Below, in pieces: positions 1-8,221 of a DNA stretch of 64,000 bases (positions are counted from its first letter, which is position 1; every line of letters begins with the position of its first letter). Position numbers and translations under genes: made by a program. A model generated the notes under the pieces. It did not search any database. It was not told the origin of the DNA and was given only the letters and a program-made list of their open reading frames with translations. The DNA lies in assembly GCF_000738775.1 (NCBI RefSeq), contig NZ_JPOC01000057.1, positions 55,712 through 119,711 on the forward strand, given 5' to 3'. The DNA comes from Prescottella defluvii. GTDB lineage: Bacteria > Actinomycetota > Actinomycetes > Mycobacteriales > Mycobacteriaceae.

Positions 1-337
1 GTTCGCTCACGAGGCCGCTCGGGGACTGTTCGAGGTAGCGGAGCTCCGCCTCGGCCTGCCGGTACTCCTCCTCGAGTTGAGCGACACGGCGTCGGTCGAC
101 GATGGCCGTCTCGCAGGCGGCCAACCTGCCTGCAGGCAAGTCGGATTCACCGAACACAGCCATTGCGAGTTCGGTGCGGGCGCGGTTCCAGGCCAGTACG
201 CGCGGCTGGAGATTCACCTCCAGGGATTCCTCTTCCGCGACGAGTGCGAGCGCGAACTCGAGTTCGTCGGTCAATGCCCGAGCGGCAGACCGGGCCCGAT
301 CCAGCAGTGCATTCAGATCGTCTACCGAACTGGTCAA
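1..337 (-). CDS. coiled-coil protein, partial (runs off the left edge)
   Basis: Reading from a TTG at 335-337, an open frame continues to the window edge for 112 codons. An AAAGGA ribosome site lies 7 nt before the TTG, which decides this start. The visible part is rich in Glu, Ala, Leu and Arg in heptad-like spacing and looks entirely alpha-helical, with a Gln-Leu-Glu-Glu-Glu run near the cut end. There is no signal peptide or recognisable catalytic motif. It lies 41 nt downstream of the PASTA-like membrane protein on the same strand, so the two may be cotranscribed. I do not recognise the family and the C-terminus is missing. Confidence 0.55.
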   Translation of the reverse strand, partial: MTSSVDDLNALLDRARSAARALTDELEFALALVAEEESLEVNLQPRVLAWNRARTELAMAVFGESDLPAGRLAACETAIVDRRRVAQLEEEYRQAEAELRYLEQSPSGLVSE

Positions 338-378
338 TCCTCAATCCTTTGTTTCAGTTTCACGCACGCCGGAGCGTG

Positions 379-1143
379 TCAGGAACAGTCTCCGGGTTCC
401 CCCTGCTTGACGACCGACAGCATCGCGTCACCCTCGGAGATCGGGGCACCGGCTGCGGGATTCTGTGCCACGACCACCCAGTTGCGGTCCGAGATCTGCA
501 TGCGCCCCTTGCCTGTCGCGTCCTCGCTCTGCGAGTAGTAAACGCCGGCCTCCTGGATCGTGTCCTGCGCCTTCTGCAGGTTCATGCACATCACGTTCGG
601 CATCAACGCTTGCGCCGTACCGGTACCGGCCGATGCGGCCGAAGTCGGTTGCTGGGCAAGCGGTGCCTGCACGGCGGGTGCTGCGGGCGGTGCAGGTGCC
701 GCAGGCGCCGGAACCGGTGTCGCGGACGTCTTGGTGGTGTCCTCCGTCGACGAGTCAGGGTCGAGTCCATCGCTGATGTCACCGATGATCCCGATCAGGA
801 CGAACACAGCAGCGAATGCGGATGCGATGACGACACCCCGACGGACAGGCTTCTTCGCCGGCGCCTCCGGCGGCGGCGCGAAGGCCGCGGACGTATCGCC
901 GGCGAGGAACGCCTCGTGCCCGGCCTGGGCGCGGGCGGCCAGGGCGTCCTTCTCGGCCTTGATCCGCGCGAAGTGATCGCGGATCGGTCTTCCGATGGCG
1001 AGGTACCACAGGCCCGCCGCCATGATCAGGAAGATCGCGACGGAGCCGAAGTCGAGTTGCACGAGGCTGACGATCGCCAGCCAGGTCGCGACGCCGGCGA
1101 AGAGTCCGGCAATGACACGAAGGTACGGGGTTACGGCGTTCAT
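379..1143 (-). CDS. membrane protein with C-terminal PASTA-like domain
   Basis: 254 residues. Two hydrophobic segments (about 8-28 and 33-50) and a third (about 104-121) are followed by a Pro/Ala/Thr-rich linker (about 130-175) and a roughly 70-residue C-terminal domain. That domain (residues 181-250) has the PASTA-like order: Pro-Asn-Val, an alpha-helical segment, then a VVAQNPAAGAPISEG strand-turn. PASTA domains bind muropeptides or beta-lactams outside the cell. The linker looks wall-spanning, so the C-terminus is probably extracytoplasmic. The frame is open 57 codons further upstream, but AGGA sits 5 nt before this ATG, the second of two adjacent ATGs. No kinase domain is attached, so this is not a PknB-type kinase. 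Confidence 0.7.
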   Translation of the reverse strand: MNAVTPYLRVIAGLFAGVATWLAIVSLVQLDFGSVAIFLIMAAGLWYLAIGRPIRDHFARIKAEKDALAARAQAGHEAFLAGDTSAAFAPPPEAPAKKPVRRGVVIASAFAAVFVLIGIIGDISDGLDPDSSTEDTTKTSATPVPAPAAPAPPAAPAVQAPLAQQPTSAASAGTGTAQALMPNVMCMNLQKAQDTIQEAGVYYSQSEDATGKGRMQISDRNWVVVAQNPAAGAPISEGDAMLSVVKQGEPGDCS

Positions 1144-1237
1144 CATCTTCCTGGTGCGGTGCAGGGACAGGCTGGGTGCCCGCCGATTCTGACGTGATTG
1201 TGACAGGTGCCACCGACGGTTCGGACAGGTGCCACGA

Positions 1238-1690
1238 CTACAACTCAGTGGCCAGAACGAGTAGACGATCGAACAGTGCCGGCATCGTGCCATTGTCGAA
1301 GACGCCGACGAGCGCACCCTCGCAGAATCGATCAGCGAGAACCAGTCTCGTCATCAATCCCAGCACCTCGGCGACATCGAAGCCTGCCACCACCGGGCCG
1401 ACATCTCCGCGCTCCGGCAGTCGCTCGACAGCTGGTTTCGCGAGTCCGACGAACGCGGGTTCCAACAACCGGTGGGTGTGAAGCCACTGCACCGATTCGG
1501 TGACCAACGGATCCTCGACGGTGTAGCCGAACCCCAACACGCCAGCCCGGGTCGGCTCCGAACGCTTCACGTATCCGAATTCACCTTCGTGCAGTCGAAT
1601 TCGTTCGACGAGCATCCGCAACTCAGCGACATCCTGCGGGTTCAGCGCCGCCAGGGCGTCTTCCGGTACGCGAGTAGCGCGATCCATCAT
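1238..1690 (-). CDS. small protein of the type I R-M-like operon, paralogue 2
   Basis: 150 residues, soluble, acidic, mostly alpha-helical. It resembles the upstream 153-residue protein across its length: an LVERI segment, a DPLVTE or DPIVDE segment followed by a helix containing LHTHRLL or LHDHQLI, an EVLGMI-type helix, and a C-terminal MPALFDRLL or MPPLLERLL segment. The two are therefore a tandem duplication that has diverged. The general look recalls the DUF6508 family, but I hold that weakly. It is the last gene of the five-gene minus-strand operon, 41 nt after its paralogue. A GGGGGGA ribosome site sits 6 nt before the first ATG. No function is known to me. Confidence 0.6.
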   Translation of the reverse strand: MMDRATRVPEDALAALNPQDVAELRMLVERIRLHEGEFGYVKRSEPTRAGVLGFGYTVEDPLVTESVQWLHTHRLLEPAFVGLAKPAVERLPERGDVGPVVAGFDVAEVLGLMTRLVLADRFCEGALVGVFDNGTMPALFDRLLVLATEL

Positions 1691-1731
1691 TGCCTGTCCC
1701 CCCGTTCTTCAGCAGCGAATGCGGCGGCCGC

Positions 1732-2193
1732 CTACTGCTCACCGACTGGTTGGAAGTCGAGCAATCGTTCCAGGAGCGGCGGCAGCATTCCAGACTCCAG
1801 TGCGTCGCGGGTCGCCCGCTCCGATGGGCGACCGACGCCAATAGTGTTGGCGATCATCCCGAGAACCTCGGTCGGACCGAGCCGCAGGGCAAGATTCCGC
1901 ATGCCCATCAGGTTCAGTTGATCGACCACCCACTTCCCTTCGAGGCCATCGGGGCCGATCAACTGGTGGTCATGGAGGAAAGTCACGATCTCGTCCACGA
2001 TCGGATCGGGTGCGTCTTCACGGTTCCACTGGACCCGGAAGTTCGATCCATCAGCCGGCCAATGCGTTTCGATCCGCTCGACCAGCGACCGCAGGTGCGC
2101 CCAGGCTTCCTGGTCGAGATCCGCGATCACCTGCGGGGCACCGAATTCGACGATCCCGGGCTGCCCCGCATCCAATCCAGTCCCGTCCCTCAC
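1732..2193 (-). CDS. small protein of the type I R-M-like operon, paralogue 1
   Basis: 153 residues, soluble, no signal peptide. The GTG start overlaps the hsdS stop as GTGA (2190-2193), so translation is coupled to hsdS. Conserved blocks shared with the next gene are an LVERIETH segment near residue 40, DPIVDEIVTFLHDHQLIG near 65, EVLGMIANTIG near 110 and a C-terminal MLPPLLERLLDF. The tight coupling suggests its product works with the HsdM/HsdS proteins, perhaps as an accessory or anti-restriction factor, but that is inference. A DUF6508-like assignment is possible and uncertain. Confidence 0.6.
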   Translation of the reverse strand: MRDGTGLDAGQPGIVEFGAPQVIADLDQEAWAHLRSLVERIETHWPADGSNFRVQWNREDAPDPIVDEIVTFLHDHQLIGPDGLEGKWVVDQLNLMGMRNLALRLGPTEVLGMIANTIGVGRPSERATRDALESGMLPPLLERLLDFQPVGEQ

Positions 2194-3476
2194 AGCACCG
2201 CTTCGACCTGACGCTCCGCATCACGGACACGGAGTTCCCCGGACATCAGACGTGGGAGCAAGGCGTCGCGAGTGGCGGCGAGGGTGCGGGATTCCTTCCT
2301 GGACGACGCAAGCAGTGAGTCCAACGGCTCTAGCGTTCGGGCAAGTTCGCGCTGCCTCGAGATTGCGGGCAGATTCAACTTCAGCGATCGCATGTCGGCG
2401 AGGTTTATGTAGTCCGCCATGTCAGTATTCGACTTGAGGTACAGCGCCTGTCGCCGAAATTCGTCCGAGGCCAGCCATCGCCGCAAGTACGTCCGCTCGA
2501 TCTCGGCATTCTCACGTACACGGAAGAAGCAGATCTGCGGACTGTAGACCACCTCGTCGCCGCCTCCCTCGTACACTGCGATCCGGCCAACCGTTCCCTT
2601 AGTCGTCAGGAGAATGTCGCCGGGCTCACCAGCTTTCGCCCCAATCGACGAGCGGCGGTCTGCCGACACGAAGTCGGACCCCTCAGCCGCTACCTCCCCC
2701 CCAACGATGTCCGCAACCCGAATGATTCGGAAGCCATTTTCCCTCAGCTCACTACTCTTAGTCCGGTAGCCATCACTGAAAAGAAGACCACCCATCCCAG
2801 CCAATTCACCAATTGTCGTCTCAGAAAAGCCGACAGATCTGCCAGACCCCGCGGGCTCAGAGTTGGACTTCGTCAGTCGCGTGAAATGCGCATCTGCGAG
2901 AGAATCGATCGTCTCCGCGAGCTTGCGGTTCGCGGCGATCTTATCATCGAGGGCTCCGAGGACTTCGGCAATAGCGGATTGTTCGGCGATCGGCGGCACG
3001 CTAACTGACATCTTGCCGACACGTGTAATGTATATGTGCTTGATGGTCGATCCGTCGGAATCGTTTTCCATCAACTTCTGGTAGTGCGGCGCCTGAAGCA
3101 GGTATGACAGAAAGTCAGAACTGATGCGTTCGTTCGGGCGCATGGTGGCAACGGACTGGTTGATGCAAACCATCTCACGATCACACACCGCAACTCGGCC
3201 TATGCTGCCGTCCTTAGTCAGAAGAACATCACCTACGCGCGGCCGACTCTTCTCCGTGAGCAGGTTGGAATAGGCGTCAATTGAGGTATGTCGCGCAGTC
3301 GAATAGTCGATGGCGCCGTCGTGAATATCTTTCGCTGTCACCAAATACGGGCCTTCACCGGTCGTCGGCATCGGATTGGTGAAGCCGTAGGTGATTCTCT
3401 CGACAAAATTCGCCAGCGGTTCGATGGACCACCCCGCTCGGGAAGGCTCGGCGAGATGGCGCATCCCTAGGCTCAC
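2190..3476 (-). CDS. hsdS: type I restriction-modification specificity subunit
   Basis: 428 residues with the usual two half-site architecture. The first target recognition domain is about residues 10-175 and ends in the conserved PPIAEQSAIAEVLGALDDKI helix. The second TRD is about 215-390 and ends in the equivalent LPAISRQRELARTLEPLDSLL helix. HsdS reads the bipartite DNA target and bridges two HsdM subunits. The GTG start overlaps the hsdM stop as GTGA (3473-3476); an ATG four codons in is the alternative. The region around 2700-3400 is visibly less GC-rich than its neighbours and uses codons such as ATA and TTA. That fits the rapid exchange of TRDs by recombination or transfer known for this family. 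Confidence 0.93.
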   Translation of the reverse strand: MSLGMRHLAEPSRAGWSIEPLANFVERITYGFTNPMPTTGEGPYLVTAKDIHDGAIDYSTARHTSIDAYSNLLTEKSRPRVGDVLLTKDGSIGRVAVCDREMVCINQSVATMRPNERISSDFLSYLLQAPHYQKLMENDSDGSTIKHIYITRVGKMSVSVPPIAEQSAIAEVLGALDDKIAANRKLAETIDSLADAHFTRLTKSNSEPAGSGRSVGFSETTIGELAGMGGLLFSDGYRTKSSELRENGFRIIRVADIVGGEVAAEGSDFVSADRRSSIGAKAGEPGDILLTTKGTVGRIAVYEGGGDEVVYSPQICFFRVRENAEIERTYLRRWLASDEFRRQALYLKSNTDMADYINLADMRSLKLNLPAISRQRELARTLEPLDSLLASSRKESRTLAATRDALLPRLMSGELRVRDAERQVEAVL

Positions 3477-5086
3477 AAAACCCTCCCCAACTGCTCGCGC
3501 ACGACTTCCTGCAACCGCGCCGATTTGTCGAACTGCTCGTACAGTTCCTTGGTCAGCCGCTCCAGCTTCTCCGCGATCGGCTCGCCATCGTCCTCAATCG
3601 GCGCAGCACCGACGTAGCGGCCGGGTGTGAGTGCGTAGTCGGCTTCCTTGATTTCGGCGAGGGTGGCCGAGTAGCAGAAGCCCGCCTCATCCTCGTAGAC
3701 AGAACCTGAAGCGGATTCCGTTCCGCGCCAAGCGTGGAACGTGCCGGCGATCTTGGCGATGTCGTCGTCGCTCAGTGCCCGCTCGGCGCGGTCGACCATG
3801 TAGCCCATGCTGCGGGCGTCGATGAACAGCACCTGACCTTGGCGGTCGATCTTGCCCTTGGGGCCGACAGCCTTGTCCTTCGCGAAGAACCACACGCACA
3901 CCGGGATACCGGTGCTACGGAACAATTGTGTCGGCAGCGCGATCATGCACGAGACCAGGTCCGCCTCCACCAACTGTGCCCGAATCTCGCCCTCGCCACC
4001 GGAATTCGACGACATCGAACCGTTGGCCATGACGACGCCGGCGCTGCCGCGCTCGGCGAGCTTCGAGATGATGTGCTGGATCCACGCGTAGTTCGCGTTG
4101 CCCGCCGGCGGAACACCGAACTTCCAGCGCTTATCGTCCTCCTTGCGGGTCCAGTCCTTGATGTTGAACGGCGGATTGGCAAGAATGAAGTCCGCCAACA
4201 GATCCGGATGCTTGTCGTGGGCGAAAGTGTCTTCCCAGCGGTCCCCGAGGTTGCCGGTGATGCCGTGGATCGCGAGGTTCATCTTCGCCATCCGCCACGT
4301 GCGCTCGTTGAGTTCCTGGCCGTACACCGCCACCTCGGTGGGGTTGCCGCCGTGCCGCTCCACGAACTTCTCGGTCTGCACGAACATGCCACCCGAACCA
4401 CAAGCCGGGTCGTACACGCGACCGCTGTACGGCTCGAGCATCTCGACCAGCACCCGCACCACACCGGCGGGCGTGTAGAACTCGCCACCGCGCTTGCCCT
4501 CCGCACGCGCGAACTTCTCGAGGAAGTACTCGTACACCTCGCCCAGCAGGTCCCGCGCCTTCGTGGCGCCGTGCCCGGTGAAGCGGGTGTCACCGAACAG
4601 GTCGATCAGCTCACCGAGCCGGCGCTGGTCGACACTCTCCCGGTTGAAGATCATCGGAAGCGTGCCTGCGAGAGTGGAATTGGCCTTCATCAGCTCCTGC
4701 ATCGCACCGTCGATGAGCTGACCGACCGTCCGACCCTCGACACCGACGGCCTCCTGGATGCCCTTGGCGTTCTGCGCGAGATGCAACCAACGCGCCGACT
4801 CCGGCACCCAGAAGACACTGCTGCCGAGGTATTCGTCCTCGTCGTCGATGAGCGTCCCGATCTGCTCGTCGTTCATCCCCTCCGCGATCAGTTCCTCCCG
4901 GATCTGCTCACGGCGCTCGTCGAACGCGTCGGAGACGTACTTGAGGAACACCAGTCCGAGGATCACGTCCTTGTACTGCGAGGCATCCATGGAGCCGCGC
5001 AGCTTGTCCGCGGCCTTCCACAGTGTGTCCTTGAGTTCCTTCATCGTCGACGGCGCGGAGACCGCGGCCTTCTTCCTCGGTGGCAT
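3473..5086 (-). CDS. hsdM: type I restriction-modification DNA methyltransferase subunit
   Basis: 537 residues, typical for HsdM. An N-terminal HsdM helical domain (about 15-150, LKDTLWKAADKLRGSMDASQ) precedes the N6-adenine methylase domain. The SAM-binding motif I DPACGSGG is at 226-233 and the catalytic NPPF at 304-307, so the enzyme looks active. It would transfer a methyl group from SAM to N6 of adenine in the target read by HsdS. ATG at 5084-5086 is taken because the family N-terminus begins there, 2 nt after the upstream stop; the longer open frame is noise. No HsdR is encoded in the window, so the set could act as an orphan methylase or use a subunit encoded elsewhere. Confidence 0.95.
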   Translation of the reverse strand: MPPRKKAAVSAPSTMKELKDTLWKAADKLRGSMDASQYKDVILGLVFLKYVSDAFDERREQIREELIAEGMNDEQIGTLIDDEDEYLGSSVFWVPESARWLHLAQNAKGIQEAVGVEGRTVGQLIDGAMQELMKANSTLAGTLPMIFNRESVDQRRLGELIDLFGDTRFTGHGATKARDLLGEVYEYFLEKFARAEGKRGGEFYTPAGVVRVLVEMLEPYSGRVYDPACGSGGMFVQTEKFVERHGGNPTEVAVYGQELNERTWRMAKMNLAIHGITGNLGDRWEDTFAHDKHPDLLADFILANPPFNIKDWTRKEDDKRWKFGVPPAGNANYAWIQHIISKLAERGSAGVVMANGSMSSNSGGEGEIRAQLVEADLVSCMIALPTQLFRSTGIPVCVWFFAKDKAVGPKGKIDRQGQVLFIDARSMGYMVDRAERALSDDDIAKIAGTFHAWRGTESASGSVYEDEAGFCYSATLAEIKEADYALTPGRYVGAAPIEDDGEPIAEKLERLTKELYEQFDKSARLQEVVREQLGRVL

Positions 5087-5088
5087 CG

Positions 5089-7161
5089 TCAGCCTTTCTC
5101 TGGGACGGTCGGTGGTGCCGGTGCGACGGTGAGCGCTCCGTGCGCCACGCCGTCCACCAGTGTGATGGTCAAGTCGTCGATGGTGTGCAGCAGTCGTCGA
5201 GCAGCTGCCCGACGCTCCCGGAGGTCGGCGAGGGCGGCGGTGACCACACCCACCTGGTCGGCCTGCACTCGCGGGATCTCCCACGTCTTCCACGCCGATC
5301 CGCTGCGGATCGCCCCCGGCGGTTTGGCCCCCACCCCGCGGCTCTGCAGATGCCGCGCAACAAGTTCCGGGATCAGCCCGGATGCGGCCGAATCCGCGAT
5401 CCGGAGGATCCGCGCCGGCCACATCGCCACCGATGAGCCCTCGACATCGACGATCACCCCGAACGACGGGCTGGTGCAGAAGACGATGTCTCCCGGCTCG
5501 GTGTAGCGGCCACTGGGATAGTCGGTGACGAACGTCAGACGGTCGATGCCCCGTGACCCGATCTCGCAGCGACCGAGGACCTCGTCGGCACCGATGACCG
5601 GCACCGCACCGTCTGCTTCGATGTCGACGGCGTCGATCCGGTTGCCCGACAGCACTCGGAGTTCCTTCGCGGCTGCAAGTTCGCCGGCCGTCTGGAACTG
5701 CTGGTCCTTCGCCGCTCGGTACTCCACCCACAGATCGAGTCCACCGCCGGCAACCTCAGCCGCGTCGATGGCGCCCACCAGCTCGAGCACGCGGGCCGCG
5801 GCCTCACCGGCATCGACCCGAGGGCGGTGCACCTTCGGCTTCGCGGTGAGCACGCCGCCGGTCGCCAGCAGTTCCGCAATCTTGTGGACGTGACTGAACC
5901 GAAACGCATGGGCGCGCACCGATTTCCACGTACCCATCGCGGCAGCCACGTCCGCGATCACGCCGTCGACGACGTCGTCCGCGAGCTCGACTGCGCTGAG
6001 ATCGGCCAGCACCGTGTGCCGTTCTGCGACCGAGATGGTGCCGTCCTGCGCACCCAACACCCACAACGCCATCGACGTCCCTGGGCGGGCCGGCAGCAGT
6101 CCCTCCGACAGCCGGATGACAGCCCGCAGGTGGCCCGAGCGCAGCAGGTCCGAGCGCACCGAATCGGCGTCGCGATCACGAAGCGGGTCGACTAACGTCG
6201 CCGCCGGACCGATGATCACCGCGCACTGACCCGGACCCATCTGCAACGAGATGTTCTCGATCTCCGCGAGGACGTCGACATCCGAATAGTCGATCGTGGA
6301 CGCCGACGGGTACTGGGTGAGAAAGACCGCAGGACGGCCGACGCTGAAGTCGGCACCGAACCCACCCTCCGGCGGACTCTCGCGCCGCAACCCGTGCGCC
6401 GCCAGCCGCCGCAGCGCCAGGCGCGCCGCCGGAACGGACGACGCTCCGGTCATGACCGTCGGCTCCGCGTACTCGGGCAATGCGGCCCGCACTGCGACCA
6501 GCAAGTCGGTGCTCGTCGGCGCCGGGTCCACGAACAGCGTGTCGTGGTCGTCCGCGAGAGCCACACTCACCCGTGCGCACAGCGACAACGCGGCAGGGGT
6601 CAGCGCCGTGTCGGACAGTTCGGGGCGCTGCATCCGGAACCGGCGCGCCATCACGGACTCGAACGCATCCACCGCGGTGAACGCCGCGTCGGACATCCGA
6701 TCGGTGTACCGCGCAAAGGTCCCGAGTTCCTCACCCAGTGCCGCGATCTCGTCGCAGAGGAACTCGTTGTCCGGATCGAGTTCCTCCACCTCGTCGAGCA
6801 GGTCGTCCGGAGTCAGCTCACCGAGCGACTCCCCCAGCATCGTCTTGACCGCCAGCAGAGCCGTCACACCGTCGATCACGGCATGCGGGTGCAGCGAGGT
6901 CCCGTGGTCGAGCGCGGCGTGGATCGCGACGTCCTCGGCAAAGGAACTGTTGTTGCCGAGCCCTCGAGACCGCAGCCACTCGACAACCTCGTCTGCGTCG
7001 AACTTGTCCAGGATGCCGTCGACGACTGTCGGCCGAGGGAAGGGGCGATCCTCACCGCAGTAGCGCCGTGCCCACGCGGAGACGACCGCACGCCGCACCT
7101 TCGCCAGCTTCGCGATGTCCGGCCGGGTGAGAAGCAGGGGTGACTGTTCGGACTGACGCAT
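5089..7161 (-). CDS. degenerate N6-methylase-fold protein with HTH and TRD-like domains
   Basis: 690 residues. The N-terminus (about 12-65) is a helix-turn-helix of the type LTRPDIAKLAKVRRAVVSAW. The central part has the shape of an HsdM methylase core, with a recognisable late-motif segment (SDLLRSGHLRAVIRLSEGLL). However, the motif I position reads VDPAPTST instead of DPACGSG, and the catalytic NPPF position reads FLTQYP. Methyl transfer is therefore very unlikely. The last 180 residues resemble a target recognition domain plus its terminal helix (ALADLRERRAAARRLLHTI). It lies 2 nt upstream of hsdM. A GGGGGGAG site sits 8 nt before ATG 7161. I infer a DNA-binding or regulatory partner of the HsdM/HsdS complex. 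Full catalytic loss is my reading from motifs alone. Confidence 0.8.
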   Translation of the reverse strand: MRQSEQSPLLLTRPDIAKLAKVRRAVVSAWARRYCGEDRPFPRPTVVDGILDKFDADEVVEWLRSRGLGNNSSFAEDVAIHAALDHGTSLHPHAVIDGVTALLAVKTMLGESLGELTPDDLLDEVEELDPDNEFLCDEIAALGEELGTFARYTDRMSDAAFTAVDAFESVMARRFRMQRPELSDTALTPAALSLCARVSVALADDHDTLFVDPAPTSTDLLVAVRAALPEYAEPTVMTGASSVPAARLALRRLAAHGLRRESPPEGGFGADFSVGRPAVFLTQYPSASTIDYSDVDVLAEIENISLQMGPGQCAVIIGPAATLVDPLRDRDADSVRSDLLRSGHLRAVIRLSEGLLPARPGTSMALWVLGAQDGTISVAERHTVLADLSAVELADDVVDGVIADVAAAMGTWKSVRAHAFRFSHVHKIAELLATGGVLTAKPKVHRPRVDAGEAAARVLELVGAIDAAEVAGGGLDLWVEYRAAKDQQFQTAGELAAAKELRVLSGNRIDAVDIEADGAVPVIGADEVLGRCEIGSRGIDRLTFVTDYPSGRYTEPGDIVFCTSPSFGVIVDVEGSSVAMWPARILRIADSAASGLIPELVARHLQSRGVGAKPPGAIRSGSAWKTWEIPRVQADQVGVVTAALADLRERRAAARRLLHTIDDLTITLVDGVAHGALTVAPAPPTVPEKG

Positions 7162-7353
7162 GCGTCGGACTCCCCCCACCTCGCCTCGAGCCGGCCCGAT
7201 CGACGGCCGCCTGACGCAATCTATCCGATCCGACCGATCTTCCAGACAGTTGCCGCAATGAACTGGGCGATAACCCCGATTATCAAAGGTTGACCGCAAT
7301 TTGTCGTACCGGCCGGGCATTCTGTTCGTGTTCCCGAACGTAAGGAGAAGCCC
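7162..7353. promoter_or_regulatory. divergent intergenic region with two short palindromes
   Basis: The 192 bp between the degenerate methylase gene (leftward) and the RNase H-like gene (rightward) must carry both promoters. Two short inverted repeats are visible. GATAA/TTATC (7269-7284) has a 6-nt spacer. GTTCG/CGAAC (7324-7339) also has a 6-nt spacer and ends just before the AAGGAG ribosome site at 7342-7347. The first lies in the most AT-rich part. Either could be an operator for the HTH-containing methylase-like protein. With 5-bp arms, chance occurrence cannot be excluded. Confidence 0.35.
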
Positions 7354-8220
7354 TTGCTTGCTGTGATTCACGCCCGCAAGAACCGCGGCCTCGACGGCGG
7401 CGTCGCCCGCGCAGTCGCCGTGTGGCAGTCGGACGCCGAAACCCACACGCGCCTGTTCATCCGCGAGGACGCGACCGAAGCGTCGTACTTCGCGGCCGCG
7501 CTCGACGCGTTCTCGTTCCTCCTCGACCTCTCGGCCGCCGGCGCGGAGCCCATCCTGCTCCACGTCACCGACAACACCCTCCGCAAGGAGATTGCCTACG
7601 TCCTCGACGCGTTCCCGTCGGTCACCATGGCCGGGGTGGCGCGCGGCGCCGTCGCAGACCTCTCGCGGACGGGCCTCGACGCCCTCGATGCCGACGCCGG
7701 CGCACGGACCGCTGCCCACGAAGAACTCGAACGCCTGCGGATCGCGGCGTTGCCGGAGTTGACCGTCGCCACCGACGCCTCCAAGTCACGCCGCCGGGGT
7801 GTCGGCGTGGCCTGCGTGAGCGAAGAAGGCGGCCGTCATCAGCGAATGGTTCCGAACGTCAAGACGGTGGTCACGGGCGAGCTGCTTGCAATCGAACTCG
7901 CGATCGACCGGTTCACCGACCGTCGCCTCCACATTCTCACCGACAGTCGGGCCGCACTGCAGTACCTCGGGGTCCTGCCGTCCGCTCGGTCACTGCCGCG
8001 TGACGGGGAGGCCATCGCGGTCGTCGACCGGATCCGGCACTCGCTGACCGGTCGATCCGTGCGGTTCTCCTGGGTGCGCGGGCACAACGGGCACCTGCTG
8101 AACGAGACCGCCGACCGACTCGCCGTCGCAGCCAGACGCGCCCACGAGGCACAGATCCCCACCGCGATCCGCCGGGCCGTCGCGGAGCGAATCGTCGAAC
8201 CCGTCCTCGCTGCAGCCTGA
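7354..8220 (+). CDS. RNase H-like protein, apparently two RNase H folds in tandem
   Basis: 288 residues. The C-terminal half (about 134-262) has the RNase HI active-site series: D141 in TVATDAS, E176 in TGELLAIELA, D197 in ILTDSRAAL and D254 in NETADRLA, with H244 in the loop. It should therefore cleave RNA in RNA:DNA hybrids or a related substrate. The N-terminal half (1-100) looks like a worn copy of the same fold: a strand-rich start, an EASYFAAALDAF helix with E42, then HVTDN with D73. TTG start with AAGGAG 6 nt upstream. It is transcribed away from the R-M-like operon and ends 1 nt before the convergent membrane protein gene. Its role beside that operon is unknown. Confidence 0.8.
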   Translation: MLAVIHARKNRGLDGGVARAVAVWQSDAETHTRLFIREDATEASYFAAALDAFSFLLDLSAAGAEPILLHVTDNTLRKEIAYVLDAFPSVTMAGVARGAVADLSRTGLDALDADAGARTAAHEELERLRIAALPELTVATDASKSRRRGVGVACVSEEGGRHQRMVPNVKTVVTGELLAIELAIDRFTDRRLHILTDSRAALQYLGVLPSARSLPRDGEAIAVVDRIRHSLTGRSVRFSWVRGHNGHLLNETADRLAVAARRAHEAQIPTAIRRAVAERIVEPVLAAA

Positions 8221-8221
8221 T

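Noticed and set aside
3734..5506. 590-residue open frame antisense to hsdM and the methylase-like gene
   Set aside because: It mirrors real genes with strong family motifs on the other strand; its composition is Arg/His/Pro/Leu-rich, typical of antisense frames in GC-rich DNA.
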